The notes under the pieces: generated by a model
The model's input: the letters and a program-made list of their open reading frames with translations, nothing else
Databases searched by the model: none
Told to the model about the DNA's origin: nothing
Made by a program: the position numbers and the translations under genes
NCBI RefSeq assembly: GCF_000422805.1
Contig: NZ_AUGT01000009.1
Coordinates: 258,727-322,726 of the forward strand
From: Nocardioides halotolerans DSM 19273
Lineage (GTDB): Bacteria; Actinomycetota; Actinomycetes; Propionibacteriales; Nocardioidaceae
Direction of reading: 5' to 3'
Length of the DNA: 64,000 nt
Shown: in pieces, positions 43,565 to 52,200 of the stretch
Layout of the letters: each line of letters opens with the position of its first letter
How positions within the stretch are numbered: the first letter of the stretch is position 1

Positions 43565-44349
43565 CGGGTTGCCTGGTCTCGGTCGCGTTGGTTGCGGTGC
43601 TCGGGTTGAGTCCGGCGCCCGGCTGCGGAGGTCTCGACAAGCTCGACCAGCGCGCATCACCTTCGCAGTCCAGCGTGCGGCAGGCCCTGGCGGGGAAGGT
43701 GATCGTGATCGACGCCGGCCACCAGCTCGGCAACCACAACTTCCCCGCCGAGATCAACCGGCCGGTGCCGGCCGGCGGGTTCAGCAAGCCGTGCAACACC
43801 ACCGGCACCGCGACCAACGGCGGCTACGCCGAGGCGACGTTCGCGTGGCAGGTCACCCTGCGGCTCAAGGCCAAGCTCCAGAAGGCCGGGGCGACCGTGG
43901 TCCTCACCCGCAAGTCCAACCGCGAGGACCGGTGGGGGCCGTGCGTCGACGTGCGCGGCCGGGCCGGCAACGCGAGGAACGCGGACCTCAAGATCAGCAT
44001 CCACGGCGACGGGTCGCTGGCGTCGGGGGCGCACGGCTTCCACGTCATCTACCCGTCCGACCGGGCGCCGTGGACCGACGACATCCACGAGCCGTCCCGC
44101 CGCCTCGCACAGGTCACGAAGGACTCCCTCGTGCGGAAGGGGTTCTCGGTCGCCACCTACATCGCCGGGGGCGACGGCCTCGACGAGCGCTCCGACCTCG
44201 GCACCCTCAACCTCTCCGACGTGCCCGTCGTCATGCTCGAGGCCGGCAACATGCGCGACCGCGGCGACGCGGCTGTGATGTCCTCGGCCACGGGCCAGGC
44301 GACGTACGCACGCGCGCTGGCGCGCGCTGTACGCACGTTCCTCCGCTGA
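43561..44349 (+). CDS. N-acetylmuramoyl-L-alanine amidase (Amidase_3), exported
   Basis: This 262-residue enzyme cleaves the amide bond between MurNAc and L-Ala in peptidoglycan. An N-terminal hydrophobic segment (residues 4-20) is followed by the Amidase_3 core: VIVIDAGHQ with the first zinc His (about residue 54), a Glu ligand in GYAEATFAW, SIHGDGS with the second His, and the catalytic Glu in VVMLEAGN. Residues around 21-31 (CGGLDKLDQR) are encoded by a copy of the intergenic TCTCGACAAGCTCGACCAGC repeat. It is translationally coupled to galE by an ATGA overlap. Confidence 0.88.
   Translation: MTGCLVSVALVAVLGLSPAPGCGGLDKLDQRASPSQSSVRQALAGKVIVIDAGHQLGNHNFPAEINRPVPAGGFSKPCNTTGTATNGGYAEATFAWQVTLRLKAKLQKAGATVVLTRKSNREDRWGPCVDVRGRAGNARNADLKISIHGDGSLASGAHGFHVIYPSDRAPWTDDIHEPSRRLAQVTKDSLVRKGFSVATYIAGGDGLDERSDLGTLNLSDVPVVMLEAGNMRDRGDAAVMSSATGQATYARALARAVRTFLR
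43620..43651. repeat. Intergenic-type repeat inside the amidase coding sequence
   Basis: The segment GGCTGCGGAGGTCTCGACAA followed by GCTCGACCAGCG matches the repeats at 19.4, 29.7 and 36.5 kb. Here it is translated in frame, just after the signal-peptide segment of the amidase, as GLDKLDQ. Confidence 0.7.
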
Positions 44350-44489
44350 GCCGCACCCGGGCGAAGGCAACGACTTCTCCACGGTCTGGCCGTTCTGGTT
44401 GTCCCGCGCCGTCCCTCCGGTGACAATCGGGGGGCTCCGGACCTCGGCCGGACCCGACCTGACCCAGCTGCCGGACCCATCGGAGGGAC

Positions 44490-45413
44490 GTGGTGACGAC
44501 GACCGCCCCGAACCGCGGCGACGGCTCGAAGGTCACCGGCGGCGGCAGGCGCCCCGAGCGGCCCGTCCCCGCGGCGCGCTCCGACCGGACGTCGTGGAGC
44601 CGGATCGTCATGCTCGTCAACGTCGTGCTCATCGCGGGCGTCGCCATCATCGGCGTGACGCAGCTGCGCGGCGACCAGTCGCCGGACCGCGTCGCGACCG
44701 ACCCGACGGCGGGGGCCGCGTCCACGCTCGCCGACCCGGACGAGGGGGCATCGGAGGCGCCCGCGACGGAGGCACCCGCCACCCAGGCTCCTGCGACCGA
44801 GGCCCCGGCGCCCGGCGGCACCGTCGAGGCGCCGCGGGTCAAGCCGACGATGCGCTCCAACTTCGCCAAGGGCGACCGCTGGCCCGTCGGCGCCGGCTTC
44901 CGCGAGACCGGCCGGCTGGCGTGGCCCCTCGGGGTCGTCGACGGACTGATGACCCACGGCCCGGCCGAGGGCCCGAACGCCGTGAGCTGGCTCGAGAAGT
45001 GGATGAAGACCGACGTCCGCACGATCGGGGCGCGCGTCCAGTTCGCCCCCAACCACTCCGGCTCGGCCGCGATCACCGCGTGGCACACGTCGGTCCTCGA
45101 GACCTCCGGCCTCCAGCAGCCGCGTACGGGCATGCGGCTCGCCCTCCAGCCGGGCGCCTGGCAGCTCGTCGCGCTCGACGTCCACGGACAGTCGACGCTC
45201 GAGTCGGGCACCTACCCCGCCAGCGGTCGCTCCGCGACGTTCACCATGGTCCGCCGAGGCGACACCATCTGGATCATCGACCCGACCGGCACGGTCACGC
45301 AGGTGCGGGACCCGCGCATCAGCTCGCTCTCCGGGCCGTGGGCGTCGTGGGAGCTGCGCGAGAGCAAGGTCGGCGACCGCCCGGCCGGCTTCCAGGAGAT
45401 CTGGGCGGGCTGA
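44490..45413 (+). CDS. Membrane-anchored protein of unknown function
   Basis: This 307-residue protein has a basic cytoplasmic N-terminus (1-36), one transmembrane helix (about 39-58), an acidic Ala/Pro/Thr linker with repeated EAPAT units (about 85-110), and an extracytoplasmic domain of about 190 residues (from RVKPTMRSNFAKGDRW to the end) that looks beta-rich. I do not recognise the domain. The start is GTG 44490 with GGAGGG upstream. It stands alone between the amidase and gpgS, with a 140-bp upstream gap that holds no other gene. Confidence 0.7.
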   Translation: MVTTTAPNRGDGSKVTGGGRRPERPVPAARSDRTSWSRIVMLVNVVLIAGVAIIGVTQLRGDQSPDRVATDPTAGAASTLADPDEGASEAPATEAPATQAPATEAPAPGGTVEAPRVKPTMRSNFAKGDRWPVGAGFRETGRLAWPLGVVDGLMTHGPAEGPNAVSWLEKWMKTDVRTIGARVQFAPNHSGSAAITAWHTSVLETSGLQQPRTGMRLALQPGAWQLVALDVHGQSTLESGTYPASGRSATFTMVRRGDTIWIIDPTGTVTQVRDPRISSLSGPWASWELRESKVGDRPAGFQEIWAG

Positions 45414-45433
45414 GGGCTCGTCCGGGGCACCGT

Positions 45434-45439
45434 TAGCCT
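45434..45439 (+). promoter_or_regulatory. -10 box TAGCCT of gpgS
   Basis: TAGCCT ends seven bases before the ATG at 45447. This spacing supports that ATG over the in-frame GTG at 45441. Confidence 0.55.
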
Positions 45440-45446
45440 CGTGAGC

Positions 45447-46316
45447 ATGGTGGCGGAAGGCGCGAGGTGGGCCGACCGCAACACCCACCACTGGGACGAC
45501 TGGACCCTGGAGTCGCTGCTCGCGGCCAAGGCGGAGCGCGTGGTCAGCCTCGTCGTCCCGGCCCGCAACGAGGCGGCGACGGTCGGCGCCGTCGTGACCC
45601 GGGTGCGGGAGGCGCTGGTCGACACCGTCGCGCTGCTCGACGAGATCGTGGTCATCGACTCCGACTCGACCGATGCGACCTACGACGTCGCGACCGACGC
45701 CGGCGCGGTCGTGCACCGGTCCGCCGAGATCCGGCCCGACCTCGGCACCGTGCCCGGGAAGGGCGAGGCGATGTGGAAGTCGCAGTTCGTGACGCGCGGC
45801 GAGGTCCTCGTGTTCATGGACGCCGACCTGCTCGACTGGGACACCCACTTCGTGCCGGGGCTGCTGGGGCCGCTCCTCACCCGGCCCGAGGTGCTGCTGG
45901 TGAAGGGGTGCTACGAGCGGCCGATGCGAGCCGGCGAGACGGTCGTCCCCTTCGAGGGCGGCCGGGTGACCGAGCTCGTGGCAAGGCCGCTGATCCGGCT
46001 GCTGTTCCCCGAGCTCGGCGGGGTGCTCCAGCCGCTGGCGGGGGAGTGGGCGGTCCGGCGGTCCCTGTTCGAGACCCTCAGCGTGCCGACCGGGTACGCC
46101 GTCGAGCTGGCTGCGCTTGTCGACACCGTCCGCGAGCACGGCCTCGACGCGCTCGCCCAGGTGGACCTCGGCACCCGCGCGCACCGGCACCAGAGCCTGC
46201 GCGACCTCAGCGGCATGGCGACGCAGATCCTGGCCGCGGCGCTCACGCGTGCCGGCGTACCGACCTCCTCGGAGCAGGTCGTCGAGCCCGAGCGCCCCCC
46301 GGCGGTGACGGCATGA
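45447..46316 (+). CDS. gpgS: Glucosyl-3-phosphoglycerate synthase
   Basis: This 289-residue GT-A enzyme (GT81) transfers glucose from a nucleotide sugar to 3-phosphoglycerate, the first step towards glucosylglycerate and methylglucose lipopolysaccharide. VVPARNEAATVGAVV, VIDSDSTDATYDVA, VPGKGEAMWKS, FMDADLLDWDTHFV and KGCYERPM follow the GpgS pattern. The gene is coupled to a folP2-like gene by an ATGA overlap, as gpgS and folP2 are neighbours in mycobacteria. The start at ATG 45447 is chosen from the -10 spacing. Confidence 0.9.
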   Translation: MVAEGARWADRNTHHWDDWTLESLLAAKAERVVSLVVPARNEAATVGAVVTRVREALVDTVALLDEIVVIDSDSTDATYDVATDAGAVVHRSAEIRPDLGTVPGKGEAMWKSQFVTRGEVLVFMDADLLDWDTHFVPGLLGPLLTRPEVLLVKGCYERPMRAGETVVPFEGGRVTELVARPLIRLLFPELGGVLQPLAGEWAVRRSLFETLSVPTGYAVELAALVDTVREHGLDALAQVDLGTRAHRHQSLRDLSGMATQILAAALTRAGVPTSSEQVVEPERPPAVTA

Positions 46317-47185
46317 CGACGGGTGTCCTGCGCCTCGGCCGGCACACGTTCAGCGACGACGCGACGCTGATGATGGCGATCGTCAACCGCACCCCCGACT
46401 CCTTCTTCGACAAGGGCGCGACCTGGGAGGAGGACAAGGCCTTCGAGCGGGTCGCGCAGGTGGTCGCCGAGGGCGCGGAGATCGTCGACATCGGCGGCAT
46501 CAAGGCTGCGCCGGGGGTCGAGATCGGCGAGGAGGAGGAGAAGGCACGGGTCGTCGACTTCGTGTCCCGGGTGCGCGAGGCGTTCCCCTCGCTCGTGATC
46601 TCGGTCGACACCTGGCGCGCCTCGGTCGGGGACGCGGTCTGCGCCGCGGGTGCCGACGTGCTCAACGACGCCTGGGGCGGTGCCGACCGGGAGCTGGTCG
46701 ACGTCGCCGCTGCCCACGACGTCGCGATCGTGTGCACGCACACCGGGGGAGTCACGCCCCGCACCCGGCCCTACCGGATCGAGTACGACGACGTGGTCCA
46801 CGAGGCCGTTCGCGACACGGTCGCCTATGCCGAGCGGGCGGTCGCCGCGGGAGTGGCCCGCGAGTCGGTGGTCATCGACCCGGCGCACGACTTCGGCAAG
46901 AACACCTTCCACTCCCTCGAGCTGACCCGACGTCTCGGCGAGATGGTCGACACCGGCTGGCCGGTGCTCGTGTCGCTCTCCAACAAGGACTTCGTCGGCG
47001 AGAGCCTCGACCTGCCCGTCGGCGAGCGGCTGACCGGCACCCTCGCCGCCACCGCCGTCTGCGCGCTGGCCGGGGCTCGCATCTACCGCGTCCACCAGGT
47101 CGTGGAGACCCGGCAGACCGTCGACATGGTCAACACCATCGCCGGGCGTCGCCTGCCCCGGCGAGCCATCCGGGGACTCCAGTGA
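46313..47185 (+). CDS. Dihydropteroate synthase-like protein (FolP2 type)
   Basis: This 290-residue TIM-barrel protein has the family start LMMAIVNRTPDSFFDKGATW, VDIGGIKAAPG, SVDTWRASV, LNDAWGGAD and a final HQVVETRQTVDMV. The FFDKGATW variant and the missing canonical SFSDGG loop match FolP2, the second actinobacterial homologue, which does not make dihydropteroate in mycobacteria. Its true reaction is not known. It is translationally coupled to gpgS, which hints at a shared role in glucosylglycerate or methylglucose polysaccharide metabolism. Confidence 0.85.
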   Translation: MTTGVLRLGRHTFSDDATLMMAIVNRTPDSFFDKGATWEEDKAFERVAQVVAEGAEIVDIGGIKAAPGVEIGEEEEKARVVDFVSRVREAFPSLVISVDTWRASVGDAVCAAGADVLNDAWGGADRELVDVAAAHDVAIVCTHTGGVTPRTRPYRIEYDDVVHEAVRDTVAYAERAVAAGVARESVVIDPAHDFGKNTFHSLELTRRLGEMVDTGWPVLVSLSNKDFVGESLDLPVGERLTGTLAATAVCALAGARIYRVHQVVETRQTVDMVNTIAGRRLPRRAIRGLQ

Positions 47186-47246
47186 GCGAGCAGCGGACGC
47201 GAGGTCGCGGCCGGCGCGTCGAGACCACCGCAGGGAGGGCTGGACG

Positions 47247-47732
47247 GTGACCAGGGTCGTGGTGGTGCCCGGCGTGCTCGCGCTGCTGCCCGAGTACGCC
47301 GGGATCGAGGATCCCGTCGCCGAGCTGCGCACCGCCTGCCTCGAGGCCGTCGGTTGGCTCGGTGCGGACGTGCGGACGTTCGGCGACCGGCAGGGCAGCC
47401 GGGTCGCGCGGCACCTGCTCGACGCGACCTCCCGCAGCGGTGACGAACCGTCGTACCTGGTGGTCGGCAACGGCTCGGCCAAGCGGACCGAGAAGGCGCC
47501 CGGACACTACGACGAGCGGGCCGAGGCCTTCGACGCCGAGCTCGGTGCCGCGCTCCGCGCGGGGCGGGCCGTCCGGGAAGGATCCCTGGCGCGAGAGCTG
47601 TGGGCGAGTGTCGGTGCATTCGCCGTGTTGGCGGAGCTCGGTGTGCCGGACGAGGTGCAGGTCGACTACGACGACGCGCCGTACGGCGTGCAGTACTGGG
47701 TGATGCGCCTCTCGATCGAGGACCGGCGGTGA
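47247..47732 (+). CDS. Class III extradiol dioxygenase-like (MEMO1-type) protein
   Basis: This 161-residue protein has a start motif of a Pro-rich strand (VVVVPGVLALLPEYAG), then SYLVVGNGSAKRTEKAPGHYDER and FDAELGAALRAG. That resembles the LTEKAPGYLDERA segment of actinobacterial extradiol-dioxygenase-like proteins. It is shorter than the usual 220-250 residues and I do not see a full metal site, so catalysis is uncertain. The start is GTG 47247 with GGGAGGG upstream. The 61-bp gap before it contains a repeat remnant. It lies four bases before the RibD-like gene. Confidence 0.55.
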   Translation: MTRVVVVPGVLALLPEYAGIEDPVAELRTACLEAVGWLGADVRTFGDRQGSRVARHLLDATSRSGDEPSYLVVGNGSAKRTEKAPGHYDERAEAFDAELGAALRAGRAVREGSLARELWASVGAFAVLAELGVPDEVQVDYDDAPYGVQYWVMRLSIEDRR

Positions 47733-47736
47733 CCTG

Positions 47737-48399
47737 GTGGAGCTGCTGAGGCTGGCCGACCAGACCGACGACGACCTCGACCGTCTCTACGCCGTGCCGT
47801 CGTCGCCCTGGCTGCGGGTGAACATGATCAGCACCGTCGACGGCGCCGCCACCGGTCCCGACGGCAGGAGCGGCGGCATCAACAACGTCGCGGACAAGCG
47901 CGTCTTCGACACCCTGCGCCGGCTCTGCGACTGCGTGGTCGTCGGTGCAGGCACCGCCCGCGAGGAGGGCTACCAGGACGCGTCGAAGCCGCTGGTCCTG
48001 GTGAGCCGTCGCGCCGAGGTGCCGCCCGGCCTGCGCGACGCACCATCCGGGTCGGTCCTCATGGCCACCTGCGCGGCGGCCGAGCGCCTCGACGAGACCC
48101 GCGAGCTGCTCGGCGCCGACCACGTGCTCGTGCAGGGCGGCCACCGCGTGGACCTGGCCGGCCTCAGGCACGCCCTCACCGAGCGGGGGTTCGCGAGCAT
48201 GCTCGCCGAGGGCGGGCCGCACCTGCTCCGCGACCTCCTCGCCGAGGGCGTCGTCGACGAGCTCGACGCGACCGTCGTGCCGCGGCTCCTCGCCGGCGAG
48301 CACCCGCGGATCACCGACGGACCGCCGGTCGACGTGGCCCTGCGGCTGACCCTGCTGCTCGAGGACCACGGCACGCTGCTGGCCCGCTGGCTGACCTGA
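47737..48399 (+). CDS. Pyrimidine reductase family protein (RibD C-terminal domain)
   Basis: This 220-residue NADPH-dependent reductase has the dihydrofolate-reductase-like fold of RibD_C. WLRVNMISTVDGAATGPDGRS, VFDTLRRLCDCVVVGAGTAREEGY, MLAEGGPHLLRDLLAEGVVDEL and the C-terminal strand are typical. It may reduce a pyrimidine or pterin intermediate of riboflavin, folate or F420 type. It starts at GTG 47737, four bases after the previous stop, so it is in the gpgS-folP2 operon. The nearby folP2-like gene makes a pterin link attractive but unproven. Confidence 0.85.
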   Translation: MELLRLADQTDDDLDRLYAVPSSPWLRVNMISTVDGAATGPDGRSGGINNVADKRVFDTLRRLCDCVVVGAGTAREEGYQDASKPLVLVSRRAEVPPGLRDAPSGSVLMATCAAAERLDETRELLGADHVLVQGGHRVDLAGLRHALTERGFASMLAEGGPHLLRDLLAEGVVDELDATVVPRLLAGEHPRITDGPPVDVALRLTLLLEDHGTLLARWLT

Positions 48400-48409
48400 G
48401 GCCGCGCAC

Positions 48410-49123
48410 TCAGAGCGACCGCGCCTCCAGCAGCGACGGGCCGTACCACGTGAGCAGCCGGCCGCTCACGAGCCGGGTCGCCGTTCGCGGGAACGCCTCG
48501 GGCCCGTCGTCGGCGGTGAAGACGTACGGCTCGTCGGGGAGCAGCACGAGGTCGACGCCCCTCGCCTCGACCTCGCTCGGCGCCACGGTCGGGTAGCGGT
48601 CGGCGCTGTCGGCGAACGCGTTGGCCCAGCCCAGCCGACGGGCCAGGTCGCCGGTGAACGTCGCGCTGCCGACGACCATCCACGGGTCGCGCCACACCGG
48701 GATCGCCACCGACGCCGTGACCTCCGGCAGCGGACCGCACCACAGCTCCCTGACCTCGCCCAGCCAGGGCGGCCGCTCCCAGCCGAGCACCTCGTCGAAG
48801 AGGTGCTCGTAGGCCTCGACCGCCTCGGGCACGGACTCGACGCGGGTCACCTCGACGCGGACGCCGGACTCGCGCAGCCGGCGTACGTCGAGCTCGCGGT
48901 TCTCCTCGCGGTTGGCGATCACGACGTCGGGTCGCAGCTGCCTGATGGTCTCCAGGTTGGGGTTCTTGGTGCCGCGGACCCGCGCCTCGAGGGTGTCGTC
49001 GAGGTCGGCCGGGTGCGTGCACCAGTCGGTCGCGCCCACGACCGCGTCGCGGCGTACGGACGCCAGCGCCTCGGTGATGCTGGGGACGAGGCTCACCACG
49101 CGTCGTGCGGATCCGGAGGACAC
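48410..49123 (-). CDS. Helical-backbone metal receptor (periplasmic-binding-like), no signal peptide
   Basis: This 237-residue protein has the BtuF/FhuD-type fold. RRVVSLVPSITEALASV begins it, then VVGATDWCTHP, a conserved KNPNLETIRQLRPDVVIANREEN segment, and WMVVGSATFTGDLARRLGW. Such domains bind B12 or metal chelates. It has no signal peptide or lipobox and no transporter genes beside it, so it is probably cytosolic or an orphan. The start is taken at GTG 49123. It converges on the RibD-like gene with ten bases between them. The B12-dependent icmF is close by. Confidence 0.75.
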   Translation of the reverse strand: MSSGSARRVVSLVPSITEALASVRRDAVVGATDWCTHPADLDDTLEARVRGTKNPNLETIRQLRPDVVIANREENRELDVRRLRESGVRVEVTRVESVPEAVEAYEHLFDEVLGWERPPWLGEVRELWCGPLPEVTASVAIPVWRDPWMVVGSATFTGDLARRLGWANAFADSADRYPTVAPSEVEARGVDLVLLPDEPYVFTADDGPEAFPRTATRLVSGRLLTWYGPSLLEARSL

Positions 49124-49141
49124 GCGGACACTCTTCCCGAT

Positions 49142-49288
49142 GTGGAGCGGGGACGGGGCGCCAGGTTCCCGCTGACCTTCAAGGCCAAGGCCGGCAAGCA
49201 CACGCTGCTCGTGCGAGCGGTGAGCGCGGCCGGCGTGACCGACCCGACGCCGGCGTCCTACGCGTTCAAGGTCAAGCGGAGGCGCTGA
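49142..49288 (+). pseudogene. C-terminal remnant of an exported Ig-like protein
   Basis: Forty-eight codons from a GTG at 49142 to a TGA at 49286 read a terminal beta-domain end: FPLTFKAKAGKHTLLVRAVS, then DPTPASYAFKVKRRR. It matches the style of the tails of secreted multi-domain proteins here (KxGKHTLLVRAV...). No signal peptide or body precedes it, and its 5' side is occupied by the oppositely oriented metal-receptor gene. It is most simply the remnant of a gene whose front was deleted or replaced. Confidence 0.5.
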
Positions 49289-49297
49289 GCGGAGCGC

Positions 49298-52200
49298 TCA
49301 GACGTTCCGGCGGTAGGCGCCGCCGACCTCGAAGAACGCCTCGGTCACCTGGCCGAGCGAGCAGACGCGGGCGGCGTCCATGAGCGCCGCGAACACGTTG
49401 CCGCCGGAGGTCGCGACCTCCTTGAGGTGGGCCAGCGCCGCGGTGGCCTCCTGCTCGTGCTGCTCCTGGAAGGCGCGCACACGGGTGAGCTGAGACTCCT
49501 TCTCGGCGTCGGTCGCGCGGGACAGCTCGACGTGGTCGGGCGTGCCGTCGTGGCCGTTCTCGGAGTGCGGCCGGCGGAAGGTGTTGACGCCGATGATCGG
49601 CAGCGAGCCGTCGTGCTTGCGGTGCTCGTAGAGCATCGACTCGTCCTGGATGCGGCCGCGCTGGTAGCCGGTCTCCATGGCGCCGAGGACGCCGCCGCGC
49701 TCGTTGATCGCGTCGAACTCCTTGAGCACCGCCTCCTCCACGAGGTCGGTGAGCTCGTCGATGACGTAGGAGCCCTGGAGAGGGTTCTCGTTCATCGCGA
49801 GGCCCCACTCGCGGTTGATGATCAGCTGGATCGCGAGCGCGCGGCGCACGGACTCCGTCGACGGGGTGGTGACCGCCTCGTCGTAGGCGTTGGTGTGCAG
49901 GGAGTTGGCGTTGTCGTAGATCGCGATCAGCGCCTGGAGCGTGGTGCGGATGTCGTTGAAGTCCATCTCCTGCGCGTGGAGCGACCGGCCGCTGGTCTGC
50001 ACGTGGTACTTCAGCTTCTGCGAGCGCTCGCCGGCGCCGTACTTCTCCTTCATGGCGACCGCCCAGATCCGGCGGGCGACGCGGCCGATCACGGAGTACT
50101 CCGGGTCCATGCCGTTGCTGAAGAAGAACGAGAGGTTGGGCGCGAAGTCGTCGATGTCCATGCCGCGCGCGAGGTAGGCCTCGACGTAGGTGAAGCCGTT
50201 GGCGAGGGTGAACGCGAGCTGGCTGATGGGGTTCGCGCCGGCCTCGGCGATGTGGTAGCCGGAGATGGAGACCGAGTAGAAGTTGCGGACCTGCTTCTCG
50301 ATGAACCACTCCTGGATGTCGGCCATGCAGCGCAGAGAGAACTCGGTCGAGAACAGGCAGGTGTTCTGGCCCTGGTCCTCCTTGAGGATGTCGGCCTGCA
50401 CCGTGCCGCGGACGGTCTTGATCGCCTCGTAGGGGTCGATGCCCCTCTCGCGCGCCTGGTCCATCGCGGTGTTGAGGAAGAACGCGAGGACGGTCGGCGC
50501 GGGACCGTTGATCGTCATGCTCACCGACGTCGCCGGGTCGAGCAGGTCGAACCCGTCGTAGAGCTCCTTCATGTCGTCGAGCGTCGCGACGCTCACACCC
50601 GACGTGCCGACCTTGCCGTAGATGTCGGGACGCTCGTCGGGGTCGCGGCCGTAGAGCGTCACGGAGTCGAAGGCCGTGCTCAGCCTCGTCGCGGGCTGGC
50701 CCTCGGAGAGCACCTTGAAGCGGCGGTTGGTGCGCGCCGGGTCGCCCTCGCCCGCGAACATCCGGGCCGGGTCCTCGTCGTCGCGCTTGAACGCGAAGAC
50801 GCCGGCGGTGAACGGGAACCGGCCGGGGAGGTTCTCGCGGCGGAAGTACTTCACGAGCTCGCCGTGGTCGGCGTACGCCGGCAGGGAGACGCGCGGGACG
50901 CGGCTGCCGGACAGCGACTCGCGGCCGGGGTGCGCGGCGTACTCCTCGACGACGGAGGGCCAGTGCTCGAGCTGCTTCCTCACGTCGTCGTCGAGCGCCG
51001 TCTCGGCGGCCTCGAGGCTCGGCGCCAGCGCGCCGCGCGCCTCCGCCACGGTGTCGGCCACCCACGTCAGCCGCTGGACCGCCCGCGCCTGCTCGACCAG
51101 CTCGTCGGTGCGGGCGTGGTAGGTGCGGACGGTTTCGGTGATCTCCGAGAGGTAGCGCACCCGCTCGGCGGGGACGACCTGCCGGATCTTCGAGGAGTGC
51201 CGGACGTCGACGCGGGGGAGCGCGCCCTCGTCGAGCCGCAGGGCGTGGCTCCCCTGCTCCTCGGCGAGCAGCTCCTTGAGGTGCTGGTAGAGGGCGGTGA
51301 CGCCGTCGTCGTTGAACGTCGCGGCGCTGGTGCCGAAGACCGGCATGTCCTCGGCCCGCTTGCCGAACGCCTCGCGGTTGCGGACCAGCTGACGCGCGAC
51401 GTCACGCATGGCGTCCTCGGCGCCGCGGCGCTCGAACTTGTTGATCGCGACGACGTCGGCGAAGTCGAGCATGTCGATCTTCTCGAGCTGGCTCGCCGCC
51501 CCGAACTCCGGCGTCATGACGTACATCGACGTGTCGACGTAGGGCACCACGGCCGCGTCGCCCTGGCCGATGCCCGGCGTCTCGACCACCACGAGGTCGA
51601 AGCCGGCCGCCTTGAGCACGGTGATGACGTCGGCGAGGTAGTCGGGGAGCTCGTGGGCGCCGCGGGTCGCGAGGCTGCGGAAGTAGACGCGGCTCCGGTC
51701 CATGTCCGGCAGGTCCAGGCTGTTCATCCGGATGCGGTCGCCGAGCAGCGCGCCGCCGCCCTTGCGGCGGGTCGGGTCGACCGCGACCACCGCGACGCGC
51801 ACCTTGTCCTGCTGGTCGACGCGCAGGCGGCGTACGAGCTCGTCGGTGAGGCTGGACTTGCCGGAGCCTCCGGTGCCGGTGATGCCGAGGACGGGCGCCG
51901 GGTGCTGCTCGGCGGCCCGGCGCAGGGCGTCGAGGGCGTCGGCCGGGAGGCGGCCCGTCTCGACGCCGGTGATCGCCCGCGCGACCGCGAGCCGGTCGCC
52001 GCTGATGACGTCGTCGGCGGTGACGTGCTTGCTGTCCCAGAGGTCGAAGTCGAGGTCGGCGACGACGGAGTTGATCATGCCCGGCAGCCCGAGGCGCTGG
52101 CCGTCCTCGGGGGAGAAGATCGTGACGCCGCTGCGCCGGAGCCGGTCGATCTCGTCGTGCACGATCACGCCGCCACCGCCGCCGACGACGTGCACGTGGT

